A DNA stretch of 41,519 nucleotides. Origin: Lachnospiraceae bacterium (GTDB lineage Bacteria > Bacillota > Clostridia > Lachnospirales > Lachnospiraceae). Position 1 is the stretch's first letter, and each line of letters starts with the position of its first letter. Both the position numbers and the translations under genes were made by a program. A model generated the notes under the pieces. It did no database searches and had not been told where the DNA came from. It was given only the letters and a program-made list of their open reading frames with translations. Positions 16,385 through 24,068 of the stretch are shown one piece after another. The stretch spans positions 1 through 41,519 of the forward strand of contig SVFG01000012.1 in NCBI GenBank assembly GCA_015056975.1. Reading direction: 5' to 3'.

Positions 16385-17854
16385 ATGCTGTTTAATTCCT
16401 ATGTTTTTCTATTTGCATTTTTGCCTCTTGTATGGGTTTTATATTTTGGACTGAACAGAATGAATTTATTTACGGCAGCTAAGCTGGCATTGATTTTGGG
16501 ATCCTTTGTGTTTTACGGATATCAGAATCCTATGCTGTGCCTGCTTTTGTTGTCAAGTATCGCGGTCAATTATGCGGCTCATCTGTTGCTGTCGGACGTA
16601 AGCAGGGGGGCGAGGCTGCGAAAGGGAATTATGGTTTCGGCAGTATTGTTTAACTTTGGATTGCTCTTTTACTTTAAGTATTTAGATTTTACCATCAGTA
16701 ATATAAATTTCCTGACCGGGAGCAGCTTTGCGTTACAACATATCGCGCTTCCTCTCGGTATCAGTTTTTATACCTTCCAGCAGGTGTCATTTGTGGTGGA
16801 TAGTTACAAAAAGGAAATGGGCAGATATTCCCTGATTGATTATGCACTTTTTGTATCCTTTTTTCCGCAGCTGGTGGCGGGACCGATTGTTCTGCACAGT
16901 GAGATGATTCCGCAATTTGCGGACAAATCAAAGAAAAAGATTGACTTTGGAAATATGGTTTCCGGTCTGGAGTATCTGATTATAGGTCTTTCCAAGAAGG
17001 TACTTTTGGCAGATTCCTTCGGACGATTGAGTGATGTGGGGTTTGGGGCAGTGCGACAGCTTAACAGCCTGAGTGCAGTGGCTGTGATGCTGGCATATAC
17101 CCTGGAAATCTATTTTGATTTCAGCGGTTACTGCGACATGGCTATCGGTATCGGTAAGCTGTTAAATATTGATATCCCCATAAATTTCTATTCGCCTTAT
17201 AAGGCATGTAATATTTCACAGTTTTGGAAGAAGTGGCATATGACATTAACCAGGTTTTTGACAACGTATCTCTATATTCCCTTAGGCGGCAACAGAGGTA
17301 AAATGTGGAGGACTTGTCTGAATGTTATGATTGTATTTACCTTAAGCGGTCTGTGGCATGGTGCCAACTGGACCTTTGTGGTATGGGGAATGCTCCATGG
17401 ACTTGCCATGGTGCTCTACCGTATATTCAGAAAACAGGCGGATGCAATGCCGAAGTGGCTGGGCTGGCTTTTAACCTTCGCCTTTGTGAACGGTGCGTGG
17501 CTGTTTTTTAGGGCCGATAATTTGTTGCAACCGTTTAAGCTGGTTTATATGATGGTACTGGGTGGCTTTGGCGGCTTTACGGAAGGAATTGTAGACAGTA
17601 TCTGTGAGAAGAATTTTCTGCTTGTGATTTTGGACCGCTACTTGAACGGACCGGTGATGGATATTTTGTCCCAGGGAATGACAGCCCTGTGGATTGCGGT
17701 TCCGCTTATCTTATGTGTGAAGGCACCGTCCTCACATGAAATAGTAGGACGTAAATGCAGAAGCAACGGATACTTCCTGTGGCTGGCACTTCTCCTTTTG
17801 TGGTCAGTTTGCAAGCTGTCTCAAGTGTCCAAGTTTATTTATTTCAACTTCTGA
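16385..17854 (+). CDS. MBOAT-family O-acyltransferase (AlgI/DltB-like)
   Basis: A membrane-bound O-acyltransferase of 489 residues that probably moves acyl (usually acetyl) groups across the membrane for attachment to a surface polysaccharide. The N-terminus MLFNSYVFLFAFLPLVW is typical of AlgI-like proteins. Conserved blocks include LPLGISFYTFQQVSFVVD, DFSGYCDMAIG, FWKKWHMTLTRFLTTYLYIPLGGNR, and GLWHGANWTFVVWG, whose His325 is the expected catalytic residue. The next gene encodes an SGNH-like partner, the usual arrangement for alginate-, cellulose- or teichoic-acid-type acylation systems. The glycan accepting the acyl group cannot be read, but the surrounding locus is the natural candidate. 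Confidence 0.9.
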   Translation: MLFNSYVFLFAFLPLVWVLYFGLNRMNLFTAAKLALILGSFVFYGYQNPMLCLLLLSSIAVNYAAHLLLSDVSRGARLRKGIMVSAVLFNFGLLFYFKYLDFTISNINFLTGSSFALQHIALPLGISFYTFQQVSFVVDSYKKEMGRYSLIDYALFVSFFPQLVAGPIVLHSEMIPQFADKSKKKIDFGNMVSGLEYLIIGLSKKVLLADSFGRLSDVGFGAVRQLNSLSAVAVMLAYTLEIYFDFSGYCDMAIGIGKLLNIDIPINFYSPYKACNISQFWKKWHMTLTRFLTTYLYIPLGGNRGKMWRTCLNVMIVFTLSGLWHGANWTFVVWGMLHGLAMVLYRIFRKQADAMPKWLGWLLTFAFVNGAWLFFRADNLLQPFKLVYMMVLGGFGGFTEGIVDSICEKNFLLVILDRYLNGPVMDILSQGMTALWIAVPLILCVKAPSSHEIVGRKCRSNGYFLWLALLLLWSVCKLSQVSKFIYFNF

Positions 17855-17872
17855 TGAAGCGAGGAGGAGAAA

Positions 17873-18925
17873 ATGTCGGAGAAAAAAGCATTAAAGCGGC
17901 TGGTGGGATATCTGGCAGGTGCTCTTGTGTGTGCGGGAGTCTTCGTTTTTTGCATAGATCCGTTTTATCATTACCACGGCGCATGGTTCGGATTGCCGGT
18001 AGTTCTGGAAAATGCAGTTTACCAGACTCCCGGAGCGGCGCGTAATTTAGAGTATGACAGTGTGATAGTCGGCACAAGCATGACGGAGAATTTTCATGCG
18101 AAATGGTTTGACGATGCTTTTGGGTGGAATACACTAAAGCTTTCCTATTCGGGGGCAAGAACCAATGATTTAAAGGCTATTTTTGAACAGATTTACTCCG
18201 GGGAGAAGTCTCCTGCGAATGTTGTGTTTGATGTGAATGATTATCAGCTTACAGTGGAACCGGACACCGCATTTGCAATACGACCGGAATATTTGTATGA
18301 TAATAACATATTTACGGATTTGTCTTATATCTATAACCAGGATGTGCTTTTGGCAGCGGCAAACCGCGTGTTGGATAAAATAGAGGGAAGGCAAAGTAAT
18401 CTTGACAGTGCCTACACTTGGGAAGAGGATGAACTTTTTGGAGCGCCCAAAACGCTGGAGGCTGAAACCAAGCAGCGTGAAAGTCTGGAGCAAAGCATCA
18501 AAAGTGGTCTCCCGCAGTTGAGTATGGAGAAGTGTGATGCCAATTTGGACAATATCATACCATTTATAGAAGAACATCCCGAGACAACATTTTATGTCTT
18601 TTATCCCCCGTACAGTATGCTTTATTGGGAACAGAAGCAGATGATGGGGCAATTGGAGGATATGATAGCTATTTATGGTCGTTCCATGGAAAAACTATTA
18701 GCCTATGATAATGTGAAAATTTTTTATTTTCAGAATGAAAGGGATATTATCAGCAATCTGGATAATTATCGTGACAGCACGCATTTCAGACCGGAGTACA
18801 ACAAGTATATCTGTGATAGTATGGCGAGAGGCGTAAGGCAGATAAATCAGGACTCTTATAAAGAACAGCTTGCCGATATGTATGAGTATGCGGTATCATT
18901 TGACTATGAAAAACTATGGAGATAG
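17873..18925 (+). CDS. SGNH-hydrolase-like partner of the MBOAT O-acyltransferase
   Basis: A 350-residue protein with one N-terminal membrane anchor (about 11-28) and an outside domain. The SGNH features are the GTSM block (residues 67-70, nucleophile candidate Ser69) and DSTH near the C-terminus (Asp301, His304), giving a plausible Ser-Asp-His set. Proteins of this shape (DltD-, AlgJ- and AlgX-like) complete the transfer of the acyl group from an MBOAT protein to the glycan. It follows the MBOAT gene by 18 bases with a strong GAGGAGGAGAAA ribosome site. It is the last gene of the operon from 13441; an imperfect hairpin follows. Confidence 0.8.
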   Translation: MSEKKALKRLVGYLAGALVCAGVFVFCIDPFYHYHGAWFGLPVVLENAVYQTPGAARNLEYDSVIVGTSMTENFHAKWFDDAFGWNTLKLSYSGARTNDLKAIFEQIYSGEKSPANVVFDVNDYQLTVEPDTAFAIRPEYLYDNNIFTDLSYIYNQDVLLAAANRVLDKIEGRQSNLDSAYTWEEDELFGAPKTLEAETKQRESLEQSIKSGLPQLSMEKCDANLDNIIPFIEEHPETTFYVFYPPYSMLYWEQKQMMGQLEDMIAIYGRSMEKLLAYDNVKIFYFQNERDIISNLDNYRDSTHFRPEYNKYICDSMARGVRQINQDSYKEQLADMYEYAVSFDYEKLWR

Positions 18926-18931
18926 GACTAA

Positions 18932-18970
18932 AATAGGAAAACGTCTGCCACTGCAGACGTTCTACCTATT
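18932..18970 (+). terminator. Hairpin after the acylation operon (weak terminator or attenuator)
   Basis: A perfect 9-bp stem AACGTCTGC/GCAGACGTT (18940-18948 and 18953-18961) is extended by AATAGG/CCTATT across a small bulge. No T-tract follows, so read-through or an RNA-stability role is possible. The 115 bases from here to 19086 hold no clear gene; TATAAC at about 19009 is a weak -10 candidate without a good -35. Confidence 0.5.
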
Positions 18971-19085
18971 CACGTTTCTATATTTCAATCCCCTTTTACG
19001 AAAGTAAGTATAACAAACGAAGTGCCACCGAAACGCCACCGTACAAATGTTCGAAAAAAGAGGCGGATAAAGTGAGGAATAAGGA

Positions 19086-19613
19086 ATGAAACAGAAGTAT
19101 ACGGACAATCAGACCGGTATTTACTTGCGTCCTATGACGGAGGCAGATACCGATAATATTGTGAAATGGCGCAATACGGATGCAGTGCGCAAAAATTTTA
19201 TTTATCAGGAGCTTTTTACCAGACAGGGGCATGAAGCCTGGGTGAAAAACATGGTGGGTACAGGTAAGGTGATACAGCTTATCATTTGCAATGAGGCAGA
19301 TGATATGCCTCTCGGTTCGGTTTATATTCGAGACATTGACAGAACCCACAATAAGGCGGAGTACGGTATTTTTATCGGGGAAGCATCTGCGAGAGGACGA
19401 GGAGTTGGGACTGCTGCAGCGCGTCTCATGCTGGATTATTGTTTTGAGGAAGAAAAATTGCACAAGGTCTTCTTGAGAGTATTTGCACATAACAAGCAGG
19501 CAATCCGCAGCTATGAGAAGGCGGGATTTGTGCAGGAAGCTTTTTTGAGGGATGATGTTTGTGTTTCGGGAAAATATTGTGATATCATACTAATGGCTAA
19601 GATAAATGAGTAA
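19086..19613 (+). CDS. pseH: GNAT N-acetyltransferase, probable PseH
   Basis: A 175-residue acetyl-CoA-dependent N-acetyltransferase. The acetyl-CoA loop is RGRGVGTAAARLMLDYCF, and the N-terminal LRPMTEADTDNIVKWRN and C-terminal HNKQAIRSYEKAGF are typical of the RimJ/PseH branch. In a locus with pseB, pseC and pseF the best reading is PseH, which acetylates the 4-amino group of the PseC product. A WecD-like role on the WecE product (dTDP-4-amino-4,6-dideoxygalactose) is the main alternative, since wecE also lies in this locus; WecD is usually longer. The gene starts after a 160-base intergenic region and leads a long run of glycan genes. Confidence 0.65.
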   Translation: MKQKYTDNQTGIYLRPMTEADTDNIVKWRNTDAVRKNFIYQELFTRQGHEAWVKNMVGTGKVIQLIICNEADDMPLGSVYIRDIDRTHNKAEYGIFIGEASARGRGVGTAAARLMLDYCFEEEKLHKVFLRVFAHNKQAIRSYEKAGFVQEAFLRDDVCVSGKYCDIILMAKINE

Positions 19614-19640
19614 AGAATACAAAGATTGGAGCTTTCAGAC

Positions 19641-20576
19641 ATGAAGAAGATTAGTTTTGTGATTCCCTGTTATCGTTCAGAGCATACCTTGCCGCAGGTT
19701 ATTGCAGAAATTGATGCAAAGATGGAGCAGATGCCGGAATATACTTATAATATTTTTATGGTAAATGATTGTTCGCCGGACAATACCATGGGTACTATCC
19801 GTAGACTGTGCGAGGAGAAAGAAAATCGGAAGGGGATTAATTTTGCCCGCAATTTCGGTCAGCATGCTGCACTGATGGCAGGACTCCGCCATGCAGACGG
19901 TGATTATGTGGTGTGTCTTGATGATGACGGTCAGACTCCTGCGGATGAAGTAGATAAACTTCTCAAGAAGCTGGAGGAGGGATATGATGCAGTATATGCA
20001 AAGTATGAACATAAACAGCACTCTGCTTTTCGCAATATGGGCAGTAAGGTGAATGAGTTGATGACCAGAGTCATGCTGGAGAAGCCCAAGGAATTATTCA
20101 TTTCCAGCTATTTCGCAGTAAAACGATTTGTTGTGGATGATATGATACGGTATGAAAACTCCTACCCCTATGTAATCGGTCTGGTGCTTCGTGCTACCAG
20201 AAATATTACCAATGTAGTGGTAAATCACAGGGAGCGAGAGGAAGGACGTTCCGGCTATACCATGAAAAAGCTTCTTGGTTTATGGTTTAACGGATTTACT
20301 GCGTTTTCTGTAAAGCCGTTGAGAATTTTTACCGTAATCGGTGGAAGCTGTGCGTGCATGGGCTTTTTGTATGGTATCTATACCATTATCAAGCGATTTG
20401 TAAATCCGGATGTGCCGGTGGGATTCAGTGCGCTGATGTCTGCGATCGTTATCTTTTGCGGTATGATTATGTTAATGCTTGGAATGATTGGAGAATACGT
20501 TGGCAGAATTTATATCAGCCTCAATAATTCTCCTCAGTATGTGATTAAGGAAGTTCTGAATATCGAAGAAAAGTAA
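19641..20576 (+). CDS. Polyprenyl-phosphate glycosyltransferase, GT2 (GtrB/ArnC/DPM1-like)
   Basis: A family 2 GT-A domain is followed by two C-terminal membrane helices, the layout of enzymes that load a sugar onto undecaprenyl phosphate. VIPCYRSE starts the fold, NDCSPDNT binds the nucleotide, FARNFGQHAALMAGL and CLDDDGQTP (D-x-D) are typical, and EGRSGYTMKKL is the usual sequence before the helices. The start is set at ATG 19641, with GGAG nine bases upstream; the frame can open at a TTG at 19626, but that overlaps the ribosome site. It is followed closely by a large membrane protein (20587) that could use its lipid-linked product. The sugar moved is unknown. Confidence 0.85.
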   Translation: MKKISFVIPCYRSEHTLPQVIAEIDAKMEQMPEYTYNIFMVNDCSPDNTMGTIRRLCEEKENRKGINFARNFGQHAALMAGLRHADGDYVVCLDDDGQTPADEVDKLLKKLEEGYDAVYAKYEHKQHSAFRNMGSKVNELMTRVMLEKPKELFISSYFAVKRFVVDDMIRYENSYPYVIGLVLRATRNITNVVVNHREREEGRSGYTMKKLLGLWFNGFTAFSVKPLRIFTVIGGSCACMGFLYGIYTIIKRFVNPDVPVGFSALMSAIVIFCGMIMLMLGMIGEYVGRIYISLNNSPQYVIKEVLNIEEK

Positions 20577-20586
20577 GGTATGAACC

Positions 20587-22197
20587 ATGAGTAAATTTAT
20601 GGAATGGTGGAAAACGGACAAGCGATATATATTGTTGTTAAAGACAGTGCTGATGGCACTTTTGCCGGTGTTTTGTTGTCTGCTTACCTGTGGCATGCAA
20701 GGGAAGAGTGTCAGTGATGTATATCTTCCCATGTCAGAGTGGAATGATGAGTTGTTCTATTTTAAGCAAGTGGAAGGCATTGTGAATTATGGCTATCCGC
20801 AGGGGTATTTCGGTTTTAATGAAAGCCATGCCCTGAAGCTTTCCTTTGCGGCATGGAGCCCTGTGCTGGTCTTCCCTTGGATTATTTGGGGGCTGTTATT
20901 CGGATGGAATGTGATGTCCCCCATTATCTGTAATGTTGTGCTTTTGACATTGGCAATGGTTTTGTTTGTGATACTGGTGCGCCCCACATGGAAACAGCTG
21001 GGTATTCTGACTCTGTTGTTTTGCCTGTACACGCCGTTTTCACGATATATGCTGTCCGGAATGCCGGAGATTATATGCATCAGTATGCTGATTATCTTTT
21101 ACAGCCTTGCCATAAATTACGGCAGGAGCGAACGGACGTACAAGCTTGTTGTATTGTTTGTGATGGCTGGTGTGCTTACACTGATGCGTCCCTATATGCT
21201 GTTGTTTCTCTTGTTGCCTGCCTACTACCTGATTCGCAGGAAGAGGTGGTGGGGCGTTTTGGGCTCGGCTTTAGTGTTTGGAGTAGTATTGGGTAGCTAT
21301 GGGTTGATTAAACATTATCTGGGAGCAGAATATTTTACGCCGCTGTTCTTTACGGATTGGATAACCACATTTTTTGAAAAAGGCTTTTTCTCGGGCATAT
21401 ATTATTTCTTTGCAAAGATTTACTGGATGGGATGCGACTTTTTGGAGCATACGGCCGAAGGCTTTAGGAGCGGTTTGGCTTCGGGAGCATTCTTTGCCGG
21501 TTATCTTGTGATGATGGCGATTTTGCTGTGGCAAAGCCTTTCTGACTGGACAAGCTATCGCAAAAAGAAGAAAAAGGGAGAGGCTTCCCTTTCAGAGAAA
21601 TTCGTGCCACAGCTTCATCTGGCAGTATGTTTTGTAGGTATGCTGCTTGCCCTGCTTCTTATGTATAAATTGACAGAGGGTAGCAAGCATCTGCTTACTT
21701 TTATCGCAGTGGGCGTGTTTATGGTCAGTTTGATGAAAACTGCCTTCTACAAGAAAGCCGTACTGCTGGGCGTGACCTTCGTGTATTTCTATTCTTACAT
21801 GGCAGTGAATCACCCCTATGATTTTCAGGTACCTTATGCAGAAGACGTGCGACAGGAGCAGATTGCGGCAGCAACGGAGGTGCTGGCAGAGAAAATGAAG
21901 CTTTCTGAAGGGAGTGCTCCGAATTATGACAATGCTGTCATATGGACGCTGTATGACAATGTCCCGGATAAAAACGATGCACCGGTACAGACCAGTATGA
22001 AATGGCAGCTTTTGTATGCCATTCCGCAGGGATTTGGCATCAGCTGCTGCGAGGGTGAGTATGTAAGAGAGAACCTAAAGACACTGCAAAGCAGGTATCT
22101 TGCCACCATAGTAGATGGCGAGGTTGATGTACTTTGCAGAGAAAACGGATACCGTGAACTGTACAGAGACCATGAAGTAGTATTTTATGAGAGATGA
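20587..22197 (+). CDS. Large multi-pass membrane protein, possibly GT-C-like
   Basis: A 536-residue protein with about eleven membrane segments. The first outer loop carries acidic residues (MSEWNDELFYFKQVEGIVNYGYPQGYFGFNE), and a soluble C-terminal domain of about 110 residues begins near AVNHPYDFQVPYAEDVRQ. This fits a GT-C-like glycosyltransferase that takes sugar from polyprenyl phosphate, and the gene directly follows a GtrB-like enzyme that would make such a donor. No named family is recognised, so the assignment rests on topology and context. A strong terminator ends the unit six bases after its stop codon. Confidence 0.65.
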   Translation: MSKFMEWWKTDKRYILLLKTVLMALLPVFCCLLTCGMQGKSVSDVYLPMSEWNDELFYFKQVEGIVNYGYPQGYFGFNESHALKLSFAAWSPVLVFPWIIWGLLFGWNVMSPIICNVVLLTLAMVLFVILVRPTWKQLGILTLLFCLYTPFSRYMLSGMPEIICISMLIIFYSLAINYGRSERTYKLVVLFVMAGVLTLMRPYMLLFLLLPAYYLIRRKRWWGVLGSALVFGVVLGSYGLIKHYLGAEYFTPLFFTDWITTFFEKGFFSGIYYFFAKIYWMGCDFLEHTAEGFRSGLASGAFFAGYLVMMAILLWQSLSDWTSYRKKKKKGEASLSEKFVPQLHLAVCFVGMLLALLLMYKLTEGSKHLLTFIAVGVFMVSLMKTAFYKKAVLLGVTFVYFYSYMAVNHPYDFQVPYAEDVRQEQIAAATEVLAEKMKLSEGSAPNYDNAVIWTLYDNVPDKNDAPVQTSMKWQLLYAIPQGFGISCCEGEYVRENLKTLQSRYLATIVDGEVDVLCRENGYRELYRDHEVVFYER

Positions 22198-22203
22198 AGA
22201 CCT

Positions 22204-22236
22204 CCGGCGTGCGCTTTACAGCGCATGCCGGTTTTG
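22204..22236 (+). terminator. Rho-independent terminator
   Basis: A 12-bp stem (CCGGCGTGCGCT with AGCGCATGCCGG, one G-T pair), a TTAC loop and a TTTT tail. Confidence 0.9.
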
Positions 22237-22244
22237 ATTATCAC

Positions 22245-22260
22245 CATGATCTTAATCATG
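22245..22260. repeat. 16-bp palindrome upstream of a promoter
   Basis: CATGAT, four bases, ATCATG. It lies 8 bases upstream of the -35 box at 22268, between a terminator and a promoter, so an operator is conceivable, but nothing identifies a regulator. Confidence 0.35.
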
Positions 22261-22267
22261 AATAAAG

Positions 22268-22296
22268 TAGACATTTTTATCCGGATGTTGTACAAT
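22268..22296 (+). promoter_or_regulatory. Promoter for the 22327 operon (TAGACA-N17-TACAAT)
   Basis: TAGACA at 22268-22273 and TACAAT at 22291-22296 are 17 bases apart, 30 bases ahead of the ATG and directly downstream of a terminator. TTG directly precedes the -10. Confidence 0.6.
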
Positions 22297-22326
22297 AATA
22301 AGATAAAAATATCATGGGAGTAGACT

Positions 22327-24003
22327 ATGCAAAAGTGGAAAGAAGACTTTTTTACACTTTGGAGAAATAAATGGTACAGGTATGTGCTGATTCTGACAGC
22401 GGTATGCAGTTATGGCTTTTTGATTACGCATCAGACTGTGGGAATTGATGATACCCCGTATGCTTACTATTTTGAAGAAGGCCTGGTTGCCATTGTGGGC
22501 AGATGGGTTTTATTTGTGTTAAATAAGTTGATACACATTTCGGATTTTTCTCCCTTTATGATGGATTTGATTGGCGTAATGCTGTTGCTTGCGGCAGTCA
22601 TGGTATGGAGTACGTTGTTTTATTCCGTGTTGAGAGACAGACTACCCATATGGGGCTATCTGTTTTTTGCGGGTATTTTTATGTCCTCCCCGATTATCAG
22701 CGAGGTATTTACGTACTATCTGCACAATGGCGTGGGAATCGGTTATTTGGCAACAGGCATCGGTCTTTGCTTTTTTAGCGAAGGTCTGATGCGGTTAGAA
22801 AATAAAAAAGCATGGTTGCCTCCCTTTGCTGCTTCACTGCTCTTTTTGTGGATATCTATAGGATGCTATGAATCCTTTATGATTGTATGGCTGGTGGGAG
22901 TGCTTCTCTTACTGCTGGCGGAACGCTATGCAGATGTTAAGCGTAAGGTATTTGTAAGCCTGCTGATAGCGGCAGGGATTACGGTAGCGGCTATTTTGCT
23001 CAGAAGTCTGATGATTGCATTGGTCACCGGAGTGTTTGGACTTCAGTCCATGCGTGATGAGGCCGTGCAACGTTCCATGACGGAAATGCTGGCTTGGATG
23101 TTTGAACCGGATGCCGGTGCGGTCTTTGCCATGACATTAAAGCGTGTCTTTGTCATGTACGGTGTGTTTGCCTATGCATATCTGCCGATTACGGTGTTTT
23201 TGGCATCGGCAGTGTTTATGATGGTATATGGTATTTACAAGGCTGTGGTAAAAAAGGATGCATGGGTATTCTTTTTGACTGTAGGCTGTTTTGTGGCGGC
23301 CTTTTTGCTGGTGGTTATTGAGGGAGATGCCACACTATACCGGGCTGCTCAGTTTTTGCCGGTGATATGCGGGTTTGGAGTACTGCTTGCCGGATATGCA
23401 ATTTTTAATTTGAAAGTATGGCTTGAGAAGCGCGCAGGAGCGGGGCGGTTAATGGGATTATCCAAAATGATAAACGCCTTGGCTGTTGTCGGTTTTTCTG
23501 TGCTTTTGTTCAATCAGTGCAGTGATATGAACAGATGGTTTTATGTGGATTATCTGAAATATGAGGATGCAAAAAATGTCATGAATCAGGTCATGTATGA
23601 ACTGGAGAAGGATTATGACTTGAGCAAGCAGGTTGTCTTTACCGGTGAGTACGAGGTTCCGAAGAGTATTTTAGGGGATGCCTATGTGGAGTACAATTCC
23701 AAGACATTTTTTGCAATGAAACGTATTACGGATTTGGTGGATGAACACCTTCTGGATAAGTTTTATCGCGATCAGGGCGTGTGGATTGCCCAAACACCGG
23801 CGCTTTCCGTGATTGACTGGGGGCGAAATGCCTTTGATTCCAATGCGGAGCTGGTTCGTTTTCTGGCAATGCACGGACATGTGATTCCGGTTTCGGATCC
23901 GGCACTGTATGAGAGTGCAGAAGTGTATGCTATGTCGCTTCCGAGCTTTCCGAAAGAAGGCTCTATTGTCGACATGGGAGAGTATATAATCGTACATTTT
24001 TAG
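22327..24003 (+). CDS. GtrII-type membrane glucosyltransferase
   Basis: A 558-residue membrane protein with about eleven hydrophobic segments. The first outer loop has QTVGIDDTPYAYYFEEGLVAIVGRWVLFVLNKL, which closely fits the start of the GtrII glucosyltransferase family (acidic motif, then a GRW segment). Such proteins accept glucose from undecaprenyl phosphate, made by a GtrB-type GT2, and add it to the glycan outside the membrane. Two GtrB-like enzymes (19641, 28137) are in this locus, so a donor is plausible. A soluble C-terminal domain starts near CSDMNRWFYVDYLKYEDAKNV. The gene heads a transcript that continues through the flippase and pseF. A weak hairpin follows it. Confidence 0.75.
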   Translation: MQKWKEDFFTLWRNKWYRYVLILTAVCSYGFLITHQTVGIDDTPYAYYFEEGLVAIVGRWVLFVLNKLIHISDFSPFMMDLIGVMLLLAAVMVWSTLFYSVLRDRLPIWGYLFFAGIFMSSPIISEVFTYYLHNGVGIGYLATGIGLCFFSEGLMRLENKKAWLPPFAASLLFLWISIGCYESFMIVWLVGVLLLLLAERYADVKRKVFVSLLIAAGITVAAILLRSLMIALVTGVFGLQSMRDEAVQRSMTEMLAWMFEPDAGAVFAMTLKRVFVMYGVFAYAYLPITVFLASAVFMMVYGIYKAVVKKDAWVFFLTVGCFVAAFLLVVIEGDATLYRAAQFLPVICGFGVLLAGYAIFNLKVWLEKRAGAGRLMGLSKMINALAVVGFSVLLFNQCSDMNRWFYVDYLKYEDAKNVMNQVMYELEKDYDLSKQVVFTGEYEVPKSILGDAYVEYNSKTFFAMKRITDLVDEHLLDKFYRDQGVWIAQTPALSVIDWGRNAFDSNAELVRFLAMHGHVIPVSDPALYESAEVYAMSLPSFPKEGSIVDMGEYIIVHF

Positions 24004-24032
24004 CCGGAGCGCACGGTGAAGTGTGCCGCCGG
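24004..24032 (+). other. GC-rich hairpin between GtrII gene and flippase
   Basis: GCGCAC/GTGTGC with outer CCGG/CCGG forms an imperfect stem directly after the TAG stop codon. No T-tract follows, so it is more likely an mRNA-processing or stability element than a full terminator. Confidence 0.4.
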
Positions 24033-24068
24033 AGGGAATTAAGATAGAAAGGTCATGGCGTAAGTGTT

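Noticed and set aside
18962..19085. Small RNA or gene in the gap before the PseH-like gene
   Set aside because: Only a hairpin and a weak -10 candidate are visible; no coding frame with a ribosome site and no known RNA structure.
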